Below, piece by piece: positions 34,253 through 45,750 of a DNA stretch of 64,000 nucleotides. Within the stretch, counting starts at the first letter, position 1. Each line of letters begins with the position of its first letter. Made by a program: the position numbers and the translations under genes. Origin of the DNA: Panulirus ornatus (taxonomy: Eukaryota > Arthropoda > Malacostraca > Decapoda > Palinuridae); NCBI RefSeq assembly GCF_036320965.1, contig NC_092250.1, positions 12,566,600 to 12,630,599 on the forward strand. Reading direction: 5' to 3'. The notes below the pieces were generated by a model. That model saw only the letters and a list, made by a program, of their open reading frames with translations, was not told the DNA's origin and searched no databases.

Positions 34253-34665
34253 ACAATTGTATGTTTTATGAGCACAGAAGCAGTGGGGTTGTCACACTGT
34301 TTGTATGAGCACAGAAGCAGTGGGGCTGTCACACTGTTTGTGTGAGCACAGAAGCAGTGGGGTTGTCACACTGTTTGTATGAGCACAGAAGCAGTGGGGG
34401 CTGTCACGCTGTTTGTATGAGCACAGAAGCAGTGTAATTGTCACACTGTTTGCGTGAGCACAGAAGCAGTAGGGGCTGTCACACTGTTTGTGTGAGCACA
34501 GAAGCAGTGGGGGTTGTCCACTCTTTGTGTGAGCACAGAAGCAGTGGGCTTGTCACACTCTTTGTGTGAGCACAGAAGCAGTGGGGCTGTCACACTGTTT
34601 GTGTGAGCACAGAGGCGATGGAGGTTACTCATTATCCATGTGAGCACAGAAGCAATGGAGGTACC
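34253..34665. repeat. 37-bp minisatellite, about 11 copies
   Basis: Unit GAGCACAGAAGCAGTGGGG followed by TTGTCACACTGTTTGTAT. GAGCACAG recurs at 34,270, 34,307 and 34,344. Later copies drift. Confidence 0.95.
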
Positions 34666-34768
34666 TCACTCTCTGTGTGCAAATACGAACGCAGTGATTA
34701 ACTCTGTGTGCTTGTCTGGATCAAGAAACAGTGACATCGTCACTGTTTGTGTGAGCACAGAATCACTG

Positions 34769-34793
34769 CGTGTGTGTGTGTGTGTGTGTGTGT
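34769..34793. repeat. (TG)n microsatellite
   Basis: About 12 TG units in the decayed end of the 37-bp array. Confidence 0.9.
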
Positions 34794-35457
34794 CTGCAAG
34801 CGCTCAAGCAGTGTCGGGAAATAGAAATTGAAATGTACTTCTAAAATCATTTTCGTCTCTCTTTTCTGAAGGGAAAGTTCATAAACTTTTCAGAGGCCAT
34901 AACACGCTCAGGTTTTATTCTGTTTTCCTTTCATTTTAAGTTCCTAAACTTTATAACCGCAACTCATGCAGATTCTGGGCTGCGAAATGTGAAAACGTAT
35001 CGTCCGTAAAATTCTCGAAAGTTTTTATCGTGCGATAGAAAACAGGATTGCGTAGGCACCCGACTTGTTTACCCATCTTAACACTGCCAAGTTAGGTAGC
35101 AGAGATCAGTGGAAACTAAGATAACAATAAGACTTTTTAATTACTTATAAAATTTTGTCTATCTTCTTACACTTGGCGAAGCTTATGATAAACTAAACAT
35201 CTACAAGACTCTTTTAGATTGGCCGTCGATCGGTCAAGGGAGCGATAGATTTCTGTCAGCAGCCACCCCGAAGACAATATGTTCATGTGGTGATCATAAC
35301 TGATCAAGTAGCCACCTCAAGCAATTACTGAGATGATCATTTGACTGGTGGGTGTCCGACATGCCGAGCAGCTGAAGATGATGATAACACAGATGACTGT
35401 TGTGCTTGTTCCAGGATTTTCATCCATCTCTTCATCCTCCTCACCACGTTGGCTCAT
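34794..35457. other. Unclassified spacer
   Basis: One frame near 35,171 reads GEAYDKLNIYKTLLDW, faintly like the LDLxKAFDxVNH RT motif, but it is alone. Confidence 0.4.
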
Positions 35458-35985
35458 GAGGTGGAAAGATGGAGTGAAAAAGATTTTGAGTGATCGAGAC
35501 CTGAACATGCAGGGGGGTGAAAGGCGTGCAAGGAATAGAGTGAATTGGAACGATGTGTTATACCGGGGTCGACGTACTGTCAATGGATTGAACCAGGGCA
35601 TGTGAAGCGTGTGGGGTAAACCATGGAATGTGGAAAGGGAGCTGTGGTTTCGGTGCATTATTACATGACAGCTAGAGAATGAGTGTGAACGAATGGGGCC
35701 TTTGTTGTCTTTTCTTAGCGCTACCTCTCACACATGAGGGGGGAGGGGGTTGTTATTCCATGTGTGGCGAGGTGGCGATGGGAATAAATAAAGGCAGACA
35801 GTATGAATTATGTACATATGATATATGTATATGTCTGTGTGTATATATATATGTGTACATTGAGATGTATAGGTATGTATATTTGTGTGTGTGGACGTGT
35901 ATGTATATACATGTGTATGTGGGTTGGGCCACTCTGTTTCCTTGCGCTACCTCGCTAACGCGGGACACAGCGACAAAGCAAAATA

Positions 35986-35987
<2 letters not shown>
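35458..35987 (+). mobile_element. LINE 3' fragment with long 3' UTR
   Basis: The last ~38 codons (RWKDGVKKILSDRDLNMQGG to the stop after VLYRGR) are followed by the long 3' UTR also seen at 14,860-15,010. That UTR includes an extra tail-like CGCTACCTCTCACACATGAG at about 35,721. The true tail CCTCGCTAACGCGGGACA is at about 35,950. It faces the next LINE tail to tail across (TA)n. Confidence 0.92.
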
Positions 35988-36070
<83 letters not shown>

Positions 36071-36076
36071 TTTTTT
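35988..36076. repeat. (TA)n and T-run shared by two LINE 3' ends
   Basis: About 32 TA units then about 24 T. The plus-strand LINE ends on its left, the minus-strand LINE ends on its right. Confidence 0.96.
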
Positions 36077-37788
36077 ATACTTTGTCGCTGTCTCCCGCGT
36101 TTGCGAGGTAGCGCAAGGAAACAGACGAAAGAAATGGCCCAACCCCCCCCATACACATGTACATACACACGTCCACACACGCAAATATACATACCTACAC
36201 AGCTTTCCATGGTTTACCCCGGACGCTTCACATGCCTTGATTCAAATCCACTGACAGCACGTCAACCCCTGTATACCACATCGCTCCAATTCACTCTATT
36301 CCTTGCCCTCCTTTCACCCTCCTGCATGTTCAGGCCCCGATCACACAAAATCCTTTTCACTCCATCTTTCCACCTCCAATTTGGTCTCCCTCTTCTCCTC
36401 GTTCCCTCCACCTCCGACACATATATCCTCTTGGTCAATCTTTCCTCACTCATTCTCTCCATGTGCCCAAACCATTTCAAAACACCCTCTTCTGCTCTCT
36501 CAACCACGCTCTTTTTATTTCCACACATCTCTCTTACCCTTACGTTACTTACTCGATCAAACCACCTCACACCACACATTGTCCTCAAACATCTCATTTC
36601 CAGCACATCCATCCTCCTGCGCACAACTCTATCCATAGCCCACGCCTCGCAACCATACAACATTGTTGGAACTACTATTCCTTCAAACATACCCATTTTT
36701 GCTTTCCGGGATAATGTTCTCGACTTCCACACATTTTTCAAGGCTCCCAAAATTTTCGCCCCCTCCCCCACCCTATGATCCACTTCCGCTTCCATGGTTC
36801 CATCCGCTGACAGATCCACTCCCAGATATCTAAAACACTTCACTTCCTCCAGTTTTTCACCATTCAAACTCACCTCCCAATTGACTTGACCCTCAACCCT
36901 ACTGTACCTAATAACCTTGCTCTTATTCACATTTACTCTTAACTTTCTTCTACCACACACTTTACCAAACTCCGTCACCAGCTTCTGCAGTTTCTCACAT
37001 GAATCCGCCACCAGCGCTGTATCATCAGCGAACAACAACTGACTCACTTCCCAAGCTCTCTCATCCCCAACAGACTTCATACTTGCCCCTCTTTCCAAGA
37101 CTCTTGCATTTACCTCCCTAACAACCCCATCCATAAACTAATTAAACAACCATGGAGACATCACACACCCCTGCCGCAAACCTACATTCACTGAGAACCA
37201 ATCACTTTCCTCTCTTCCTACACGTACACATGCCTTACATCCTCGATAAAAACTTTTCACTGCTTCTAACAACTTGCCTCCCACACCATATATTCTTAAT
37301 ACCTTCCACAGAGCATCTCTATCAACTCTATCATATGCCTTCTCCAGATCCATAAATGCTACATACAAATCCATTTGCTTTTCTAAGTATTTCTCACATA
37401 CATTCTTCAAAGCAAACACCTGATCCACACATCCTCTACCACTTCTGAAACCACACTGCTCTTCCCCAATCTGATGCTCTGTACATGCCTTCACCCTCTC
37501 AATCAATACCCTCCCATATAATTTACCAGGAATACTCAACAAACTTATACCTCTGTAATTTGAGCACTCACTCTTATCCCCTTTGCCTTTGTACAATGGC
37601 ACTATGCACGCATTCCGCCAATCCTCAGGCACCTCACCATGAGTCATACATACATTAAATAACCTTACCAACCAGTCAACAATACAGTCACCCCCTTTTT
37701 TAATAAATTCCACTGCAATACCATCCAAACCTGCTGCCTTGCCGGCTTTCATCTTCCGCAAAGCTTTTACTACCTCTTCTCTGTTTAC

Positions 37789-37794
<6 letters not shown>
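36077..37794 (-). mobile_element. 5'-truncated LINE, RT to tail
   Basis: It runs from the RT fingers (start of ORF at 37,791) to the short 3' UTR and the tail CCTCGCAAACGCGGGAG. Its 5' end stops at TTTACCAAA and is joined to (TA)n, the tail of a short element. The coding part differs from the copies at 40,106 and 42,873 by only scattered changes. Confidence 0.95.
36262..37791 (-). pseudogene. LINE reverse transcriptase with one nonsense codon
   Basis: About 509 codons are open but for a single TAG at 37,135-37,137, where other copies have TTG (Leu in FNLFMDG). Visible motifs: KMKAGKAAGLDGIAVEFIKK, CIVPLYKGKGDK, YRGISLLSIPGKLYG, CGFRSGRGCVDQ, LEKAYDRVDRDALWK, GLRQGCVMSPW and FADD (37,021-37,032). 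The C-terminus has MLYGCEAWAMD, WFGHMERMSEERLTKRIYVS and RRGRPNWRWKDGV. The endonuclease is missing because of the 5' truncation. Confidence 0.94.

Positions 37795-37830
<36 letters not shown>
37795..37830. repeat. (TA)n junction tract
   Basis: 18 TA units between the LINE 5' end and the tail of the next short element. Confidence 0.95.
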
Positions 37831-37839
<9 letters not shown>

Positions 37840-38064
37840 TCAAACTATTCGCCATTTCCCGCGTTAGCGAGGTAGCGTTAAGAACAGAGAACTGGGTCAC
37901 TGAGGGAATATCCTCACCTGGCCCCCTTCTCTGTTCCTTCTTTTGGAAAATTAAAAAAAATTGAGAGGGGAGGATTTCCAGCCCCCCGCTCCCTCCCCTT
38001 TTAGTCGCCTTCTACGACACGCAGGGAATACGTGGGAAGTATTCTTTCTCCCCTATCCCCAGGG

Positions 38065-38067
<3 letters not shown>
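37831..38067 (-). mobile_element. LINE-derived short element, full length
   Basis: Minus strand from TATCCCTGGGGATAGGGGAG through GTGTCGTAGAAGGCGACTAA, the GGAAATCC..CCCCTCTC region and GAGGATATTCCCTCA, to CGCTAACGCGGGAAATGGCG and an A-run. About 237 bp. Confidence 0.95.
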
Positions 38068-38140
<73 letters not shown>

Positions 38141-38141
38141 A

Positions 38142-38158
<17 letters not shown>
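38068..38158. repeat. (TA)n junction tract
   Basis: Two (TA)n blocks broken by TTTT at 38,137-38,140, joining two short elements of the same orientation. Confidence 0.95.
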
Positions 38159-38175
<17 letters not shown>

Positions 38176-38409
38176 TTTCATACTATTCGCTATTTTCCGC
38201 GATAGCGAGGTAGCGTTAAGAACAGAGGACTGGGCCTTTGAGGGAATATCCTCACCTGGACCTCTTCTCTGTTCCTTCTTTTGGAAAATTAGAAAAAAAA
38301 AAAAAACGAGAGGGGAGGATTTCCAGCCCCCCGCTCCCTTCCCTTTTAGTCGCCTTCTACGACACGCAGGGAATACGTGGGAAGTATTCTTTCTCCCCTA
38401 TCCCCAGGG

Positions 38410-38411
<2 letters not shown>
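38159..38411 (-). mobile_element. LINE-derived short element, full length
   Basis: As the copy at 37,831-38,067, with a longer inner A-run (about 38,292-38,306) and a stem change in the tail (CGCTATCGCGGAAAATAGCG). Confidence 0.95.

Positions 38412-38467
<56 letters not shown>
38412..38467. repeat. (TA)n microsatellite
   Basis: 28 TA units at the 5' edge of the chain 35,988-38,467. Confidence 0.97.
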
Positions 38468-38470
<3 letters not shown>

Positions 38471-39043
38471 GTTTATGCCATATTGATCACGTCAAGTTTC
38501 TAATTACCATCGGCAACTACATTGCAGCCCAACCACCTTCATAAAGTCATTAATTCCCATGGCATTACAAGTAATTACTGAAGCCTTAATTAAGCATTAG
38601 TGCCACTTATCCCCACTTTTACACAGCAATTTCCTCCCCTCTTCAAATGTTGTGTCATTAATATGTGCGGAAGTTTACACGTCAGGGGATTTGTAACATG
38701 ATGTAGCTACAAGAGTCGAACCCAGGGTACCGAGAACATCGGGCTGTCATCGTACCGCCAGCGGCAAAACCAAACGCGAGTTTATTCATATTACTATAAC
38801 ATGATATACGCTTGTAGGACGTTCATGAGACTCGCATCTCTGTACTTTCGAATACAAATTATACTATTACTTACGGTTTGTTCTTCAAAAGGCCTTGATT
38901 AAATCCAAACGCCGATGATAATATTGAGTACATCATGGACATTAAACTCAGTTTACGCGATAAGTGAGAAAAGAATAAATATATTAGCATATCTTACTAC
39001 ACTTCAAGATTTAACTATTTTTTTTCTTTACATTTTGCTCCAG
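38468..39043. other. Spacer with a tRNA-like B box on the minus strand
   Basis: GAGTCGAACCCAGGG at 38,713-38,727 is a B box in reverse, with TACCGCCAGCGGCAAAACCA as the A-side region to its right. It looks like an old tRNA-derived SINE. No gene otherwise. Confidence 0.45.
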
Positions 39044-39118
39044 GTGAGTTGGCCTTCCCCAGGCGAGAAGGAAGCGTGTTAATGCAATGGATGCAGGTGA
39101 AGGAGTCCAGCCAACGTG
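39044..39118 (+). CDS. Candidate host exon, phase 1-1, unidentified
   Basis: A T-rich tract ending TTTTGCTCCAG precedes it and GTGAGT follows it. Only one frame is open across the 75 bp, giving ELAFPRREGSVLMQWMQVKE then SSQR, with one base carried in and one out. A symmetric 1-1 exon could be skipped without shifting the frame. I do not recognise the peptide, and nothing else in the window links to it. A chance splice-site pair is quite possible. Confidence 0.25.
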
Positions 39119-39169
39119 GTGAGTACTGCCTCTATTACATCCACAATGTAATATGCTACCACGAGAAAT

Positions 39170-39386
39170 AGTTTTTATATGCTGCTTTCCCTACACTCTG
39201 AGGCTTTGGAGCTCTCTACTCTCTCGTGTTTTAAGCAATAACTGTGACCTGGCACGTTTTAATAGACTCCTTACTTCATTTCCTCCAAAATTCGTAAATG
39301 GTTTTCCTGTCTCTTCATTCTTCCTTTCATTGCCCTCTCTGTATTTTCAATTGGGACCCGGTCTTGATGTGGAGTTTTGTGCGTGA
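39170..39386 (+). pseudogene. Jockey-like LINE C-terminal scrap
   Basis: FPYTLRLWSSLLSRVL then CDLARFNRLLTSF matches the FPRTxxLWNSLPxxVFPxxYDLxxFKxxVxRFL ending of Jockey-type RT proteins. The frame closes at 39,386. The proper N-terminal part is absent. Confidence 0.6.
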
Positions 39387-39424
39387 CTGGAGCCTTTAAC
39401 ATTACAATAGAAAAAAAGAAAATG

Positions 39425-39426
<2 letters not shown>

Positions 39427-39505
<79 letters not shown>

Positions 39506-39507
39506 AC
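39427..39507. repeat. (TA)n microsatellite
   Basis: About 38 TA units with one TTTA break. No recognised element is attached. Confidence 0.97.
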
Positions 39508-40105
39508 TAGCATTTAGGATTGACTTTGTTCAGTGTGAAGGGGATACTAGGAAAAAATCAACACCGTACCTAGCGAATTTATTAGTGAGTTGTACAACAG
39601 AAAATGTAAGTAAAAACTAGAGCTTTATTTAGAATACTGATCACGTCAAACAGTAATACCCAGATCTATCCAGACTAGACGGTTTGGTCCAAGTTCGTTG
39701 TTGTGACAGGGTGACAGTTCTTGTGCCAAGGGAGAGGTTTAGGAAGACTTGAGTTCGCATGAATTCACCTAAGCGCAGCTGTCTCTAAGGGATGATATTG
39801 TCAAGTGGTGTCACATGAGACGACGTAATAAGGACTTCCAACACGATGTTACACCGTCTTGGATTCCATTCAAAGCTTCCAGCCAGTTACCACCTCCACT
39901 GGTGCCGTTCACAGTGAGGCTTTCCTGCCCAGACACAACCATGGGTGAAGACATGGTCGCCTTGTCGAGTGGAGGACATGCAGACTTCCACACACCTTTT
40001 CCTCACCGATCATCATTCCTTCTCCACACAAACCTCTCGCGAGTGATCATAAAGGTGATCAAGTCTCTACCGTACTGCTCATGGGAGAGCATCGCGTCCA
40101 CACAA
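39508..40105. other. Unclassified spacer
   Basis: Unique-looking DNA. The 101-codon frame (39,815-40,120) has no known motif and ends inside the LINE. Confidence 0.4.
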
Positions 40106-41061
40106 TATGTGTACGTGTAGGAAGAGAGGAAAGTGATTGGTTCTCAGTGAATGTAGGTTTGCGGCAGGGGTGGTTGTTTAATTTGTTTATGGATGGGGTT
40201 GTTAGGGAGGTAAATGCAAGAGTTTTGGAAAGAGGGGCAAGTATGAAGTCTGTTGGGGAAGAGAGAGCTTGGGAAGTGAGTCAGTTGTTGTTCGCTGATG
40301 ATACAGCGCTGGTGGCTGATTCATGTGAGAAACTGCAGAAGCTGGTGACTGAGTTTGGTAAAGTGTGTGGAAGAAGAAAGTTAAGAGTAAATGTGAATAA
40401 GAGCAAGGTTATTAGGTACAGTAGGGTTGAGGGTCAAGTCAATTGGGAGGTGAGTTTGAATGGAGAAAAACTGGAGGAAGTGAAGTGTTTTAGATATCTG
40501 GGAGTGGATCTGGCAGCGGATGGAACCATGGAAGCGGAAGTGGATCATAGGGTGGGGGAGGGGGCGAAAATTCTGGGGGCCTTGAAGAATGTGTGGAAGT
40601 CGAGAACATTATCTCGGAAAGCAAAAATGGGTATGTTTGAAGGAATAGTGGTTCCAACAATGTTGTATGGTTGCGAGGCGTGGGCTATGGATAGAGTTGT
40701 GCGCAGGAGGATGGATGTGCTGGAAATGAGATGTTTGAGGACAATGTGTGGTGTGAGGTGGTTTGATCGAGTGAGTAACGTAAGGGTAAGAGAGATGTGT
40801 GGAAATAAAAAGAGCGTGGTTGAGAGAGCAGAAGAGGGTGTTTTGAAGTGGTTTGGGCACATGGAGAGAATGAGTGAGGAAAGATTGACCAAGAGGATAT
40901 ATGTGTCGGAGATGGAGGGAACGAGGAGAAGAGGGAGACCAAATTGGAGGTGGAAAGATGGAGTGAAAAAGATTTTGTGTGATCGGGGCCTGAACATGCA
41001 GGAGGGTGAAAGGAGGGCAAGGAATAGAGTGAATTGGAGCGATGTGGTACACCGGGGTTGA
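40106..41061 (+). pseudogene. LINE reverse transcriptase C-terminal part, in-frame deletion
   Basis: About 318 codons, open throughout. LRQGWLFNLFMDG lacks the five residues CVMSP found in LRQGCVMSPWLFNL at 43,079-44,359. The 15-bp loss keeps the frame but removes part of the RT palm, so activity is unlikely. FADD is at 40,291-40,302. It ends RNRVNWSDVVHRG at the TGA. The Met at 40,081 lies in flanking DNA. Confidence 0.93.
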
Positions 41062-41232
41062 CGTGCTGTCAGTGGATTGAATCAAGGCATGTGAAGCGCC
41101 TGGGGTAAACCATGGAAAGCTGTGTAGGTATGTATATTTGCGTGTGTGGACGTATGTATATTTCTTTCGTCTGTTTCCTTGCGCTACCTCGCAAACGCGG
41201 GAGACAGCGACAAAGTATAATAAATAAATATA
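40106..41232 (+). mobile_element. 5'-truncated LINE, RT to tail
   Basis: It starts at CGTGTAGGAAGAGAGG (RT palm) with no (TA)n in front, unlike the other copies. The short 3' UTR has lost about 30 bp near 41,160. The tail CCTCGCAAACGCGGGAG and ATAAATAAATA end it. Confidence 0.94.
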
Positions 41233-42642
41233 TTAGAAGGTAGAGTTGTCCAGAAGGTTATCTATATTACAAGACTGGAAGTGAGCGTTGTAATCACTCG
41301 CGTTCGTTCCACACCTACGTTCAGCCTGCAAGCTATACGTATTCATGAGTACGAAGAGATACCATGAATCTTGAAAAAGATCTTGATGTCTTTCTTAAAC
41401 GCCTGTCTCCCTCTGCCGCTGCTTCCTACCATAGTGCCTGTCTTTCTACTCTTCTTTAAGTGATATTCTTTCACTAGCTTTACCTAAGCCAATCATCCCA
41501 TGGTCGTCCGTGCATCCATAGACGCCTTGCCTTAGTGGTAATGTGGTTGTCTTTGCTCAACCTCGACAAACTGTATTGGATGGCCTGTGTCTTCGCTGGA
41601 TAACTTCGGATATATCGACCCAGCACTTGTTTCACTTTGTCATGTGAGGCAGATAGAAACAAAGATGGTGAAAAACATGAAATCATATTATTGTTTGATT
41701 CTTATCATCTTAAAATATCTAATTGTCATGGTCTGGCGATCATGCAGTCTTCCACTGCTTTCTTTCATACGTTCGTGCCATGTACATCAGTAGAAATTTC
41801 ATGGCTCGTCATGGCAAATGGGACTGACTGGCTCCCTGGAACTTCTTGTTGGTGATGTGGTCTGTCCTGAATATCCGTTGCAGGTGTATCTGTCGTTGAT
41901 GAATGATATTCTCTTAGGTTAGCTTGTCTGTTCTGTTCCTTTGACTGTATGGTAGTCTTGCTCTGAATACAAGAATCAAGTCGTTAGAGTTGTATAACTT
42001 GGTTGTTCATCATGTCAGTGGAGGATTCCGGTGCCAATAATTCTGTTTACAAGGCAGTCTTCACAAAGCACAGACCCAATTTTTTTTTTCACCATAGTTC
42101 TCTGTTCTACCTGTCACTCTTGTATATCTTTTGAAGCGCATACTTTACTGTAAATGTGATCTTTTATGTAAGTTTCCGCGCAGTCTGTCAGACACTGAGT
42201 TTGGTTTGAGCAGTAGATCACATAGTCGTGGAATATCAGTGTCTGGACGCTGGACACCTTTGAAATGTCCCCACATCTTGGGTTATTGATGGGAAGGTTT
42301 TTGGAAAGCTTTTCTGATATTCTGTTTCCTTTTGTTTGTCGTGCTGGTTAAAGCCTTGGGGCGCTGCTGTATTAAAGGATCTCCGTGCTTGGTGCAGGGC
42401 AGCGAGGTGGACTTCCCTTTCATTTTCCTCTGTGTTTCCTCGAGCCTCGCTGGACAATGATGCCGTGGGTGTCTGTAGAACGATCTCTGGTCATACCTCC
42501 TCTTACATTATGGTCTGTGTTTTATTTGCCTCAGAGGCTCTGTTGTATTTTTTTTTTCCTATCACGTCATGAGCTGTGCAGTATAAATTGACGCCTCTTG
42601 TCATACCGTATGGCGCTTCAGACGTCTGTCGCCGTAATTAAG
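41233..42642. other. Long gene-free stretch
   Basis: No motif in the short frames (68-78 codons). A run of T at 42,079-42,088 is the only notable feature. Confidence 0.4.

Positions 42643-42692
<50 letters not shown>
42643..42692. repeat. (CA)n microsatellite
   Basis: 25 CA units. Confidence 0.98.
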
Positions 42693-42695
<3 letters not shown>

Positions 42696-42807
42696 TTCGA
42701 AGCGGCATTTGCCCTAAATGTAAAGAATGTGACGCTTCTGTGATTATGTGGTACGAGGGTAGAATTTTACACCCGTGTTGCTTGTCCCCTAACTTAGTGT
42801 GTGTGTG

Positions 42808-42808
<1 letters not shown>

Positions 42809-42872
<64 letters not shown>
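42809..42872. repeat. (TA)n LINE tail
   Basis: 32 TA units followed by a T/C-rich bridge into the minus-strand LINE 3' end. Confidence 0.97.
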
Positions 42873-42880
<8 letters not shown>

Positions 42881-43078
42881 TTTCTTTTTTTATTATACTT
42901 TGTCGCTGTCTCCCGCGTTTGCGAGGTAGCGCAAGGAAACAGACGAAAGAAATAGCCCACCCCCCCCCATACACATGTATATACATACGTCCACACACGC
43001 AAATATACATACCTACACAGCTTTCCATGGTTTACCCCAGACGCTTCACATGCCTTGATTCAATCCACTGACAGCACG

Positions 43079-44828
43079 TCAACCCCGGTATACCACATCG
43101 CTCCAATTCACTCTATTCCTTGCCCTCCTTTCACCCTCCTGCATGTTCAGGCCCCGATCACACAAAATCTTTTTCACTCCATCTTTCCACCTCCAATTTG
43201 GTCTCCCTCCTCTCCTCGTTCCCTCCACCTCCGACACATATATCCTCTTGGTCAATCTTTCCTCACTCATTCTCTCCATGTGCCCAAACCACTTCAAAAC
43301 ACCCTCTTCTGCTCTCTCAACCACGCTCTTTTTATTTCCACACATCGCTCTTACCCTTACGTTACTCACTCGATCAAACCACCTCACACCACACATTGTC
43401 CTCAAACATCTCATTTCCAGCACATCCATCCTCCTGCGCACAACTCTATCCATAGCCCATGCCTCGCAACCATACAACATTGTTGGAACCACTATTCCTT
43501 CAAACATACCCATTTTTGCTTTCCGAGATAATGTTCTCGACTTCCACACATTCTTCAAGGCCCCCAGAATTTTCGCCCCCTCCCCCACCCTATGATCCAC
43601 TTCCGCTTCCATGGTTCCATCCGCTGCCAGATCCACTCCCAGATATCTAAAACACTTCACTTCCTCCAGTTTTTCTCCATTCAAACTTACTTCCCAATTG
43701 ACTTGTCCCTCAACCCTACTGTACCTAATAACCTTCCTCTTATTCACATTTACTCTTAACTTTCTTCTTCCACACACTTTACCAAACTCAGTCACCAGCT
43801 TCTGCAGTTTCTCACATGAATCAGCCACCAGCGCTGTATCATCAGCGAACAACAACTGACTCACTTCCCAAGCTCTCTCATCCCCAACAGACTTCATACT
43901 TGCCCCTCTTTCCAAAACTCTTGCATTTACCTCCCTAACAACCCCATCCATAAACAAATTAAACAACCATGGAGACATCACACACCCCTGCCGCAAACCT
44001 ACATTCACTGAGAACCAATCACTTTCCTCTCTTCCTACACGTACACATGCCTTACATCCTCGATAAAAACTTTTCACTGCTTCTAACAACTTTCCTCCCA
44101 CACCATATATTCTTAATACCTTCCACAGAGCATCTCTATCAACTCTATCATATGCCTTCTCCAGATCCATAAATGCTACATACAAATCCATTTGCTTTTC
44201 TAAGTATTTCTCACATACATTCTTCAAAGCAAACACCTGATCCACACATCCTCTACCACTTCTGAAACCACGCTGCTCTTCCCCAATCTGATGCTCAGTA
44301 CATGCCTTCACCCTCTCAATCAATACCCTCCCATATAATTTACCAGGAATACTCAACAAACTTATACCTCTGTAATTTGAACACTCACTCTTATCCCCCT
44401 TTGCCTTTGTACAATGGCACTATGCACGCATTCCGCCAATCCTCAGGCACCTCACCATGAGTCATACATACATTAAATAACCTTACCAACCAGTCAACAA
44501 TACAGTCACCCCCTTTTTTAATAAATTCCACTGCAATACCATCCAAACCTGCTGCCTTGCCGGCTTTCATCTTCCGCAAAGCTTTCACTACCTCTTCTCT
44601 GTTTACCAAATCATTTTCCCTAACCCTCTCACTTTGCACACCACCTCGACCAAAACACCCTATATCTGCCACTCTATCATCAAACACATTCAACAAACCT
44701 TCAAAATACTCACTCCATCTCCTTCTCACATCACCACTACTTGTTATCACCTCCCCATTTGCGCCCTTCACTGAAGTTCCCATTTGCTCCCTTGTCTTAC
44801 GCACTTTATTTACCTCCTTCCAGAACAT
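43079..44828 (-). pseudogene. LINE reverse transcriptase and C-terminal domain, one frameshift
   Basis: Two frames, 44,828-44,391 and 44,359-43,079 (426 codons), are split by an extra C in the run at 44,396-44,400. The first has FWKEVNKVRKTREQMG and KMKAGKAAGLDGIAVEFIKK. In the second, LEKAYDRV is at residues 66-73, GLRQGCVMSP at 121-130 and FADD at 171-174. Then come GCEAWAMD, WFGHMERMSEERLTKRIYVS and the RNRVNWSDVVYRG end. This is the best RT in the window and a good family reference. It is near-intact but not translatable as one protein. Confidence 0.95.
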
Positions 44829-44848
44829 CTTTTTATTCTCCCTAAAAT

Positions 44849-45721
44849 TTAATGATACTCTCTCACCCCAACTCTCATTTGCCCTTTTTTCACCTCTTGC
44901 ACCTTTCTCTTGACCTCCTGTCTCTTTCTTTTATACATCTCCCACTCAATTGCATTTTTTCCCTGCAAAAATCGTCCAAATGCCTCTCTCTTCTCTTTCA
45001 CTAATACTCTTACTTCTTCATCCCACCACTCACTACCCTTTCTAATCAACCCACCTCCCACTCTTCTCATGCCACAAGCATCTTTTGCGCAATCCATCAC
45101 TGATTCCCTAAATACACCCCATTCCTCCCCCACTCCCCTTACTTCCATTGTTCTCACCTTTTTCCATTCTGTACTCAGTCTCTCCTGGTACTTCCTCACA
45201 CAGGTCTCCTTCCCAAGCTCACTTACTCTCACCACCCTCTTCACCCCAACATTCACTCTTCTTTTCTGAAAACCCATACAAATCTTCACCTTAGCCTCCA
45301 CAAGATAATGATCAGACATCCCTCCAGTTGCACCTCTCAGCACATTAACATCCAAAAGTCTCTCTTTCGCACGCCTGTCAATTAACACGTAATCCAATAA
45401 CGCTCTCTGGCCATCTCTCCTACTTACATAAGTATACTTATGTATATCTCGCTTTTTTAACCAGGTATTCCCAATCATCAGTCCTTTTTCAGCACATAAA
45501 TCTACAAGCTCTTCACCATTTCCATTTACAACACTGAACACCCCATGTATACCAATTATTCCCTCAACTGCCACATTACTCACCTTTGCATTCAAATCAC
45601 CCATCACTATAACCCGGTCTCGTGCATCAAAACCACTAACACACTCATTCAGCTGCTCCCAAAACACTTGCCTCTCATGATCTTTCTTCTCATGCCCAGG
45701 TGCATATGCACCAATAATCAC
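44849..45721 (-). pseudogene. LINE AP-like endonuclease, open frame of 290 codons
   Basis: It covers most of the endonuclease and the basic linker. GAYAPGHEKKDHERQVFWEQ lies at residues 4-23, GDLNAKV at 41-47 (catalytic Asp/Asn), a YVSRRDGQRALLDYVLIDRR stretch near 98-117, and SDHYLVEAKV near 134-143. The rest is Lys/Arg-rich (KRKRQEVKRKVQEVKK). The N-terminal SETK part is cut off by the truncation. A two-base loss in the CCCTTTTTT run near 44,886 makes it leave the RT frame. Confidence 0.92.
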
Positions 45722-45750
45722 CCACCTCTCTCCATCAACTTTCAGTTTTA

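Noticed and set aside
35160..35230. RT motif-like GEAYDKLNIYKTLLDW
   Set aside because: Only one short motif, with no neighbouring RT blocks; likely chance.
40609..41085. Antisense open frames of 111, 150 and 158 codons over every LINE C-terminal region
   Set aside because: They recur in all copies (for example 18,690, 25,709, 36,303, 40,545, 43,120) only because the sense strand is purine-rich and lacks TTA/CTA/TCA in these phases. They have no independent conservation beyond the sense protein.
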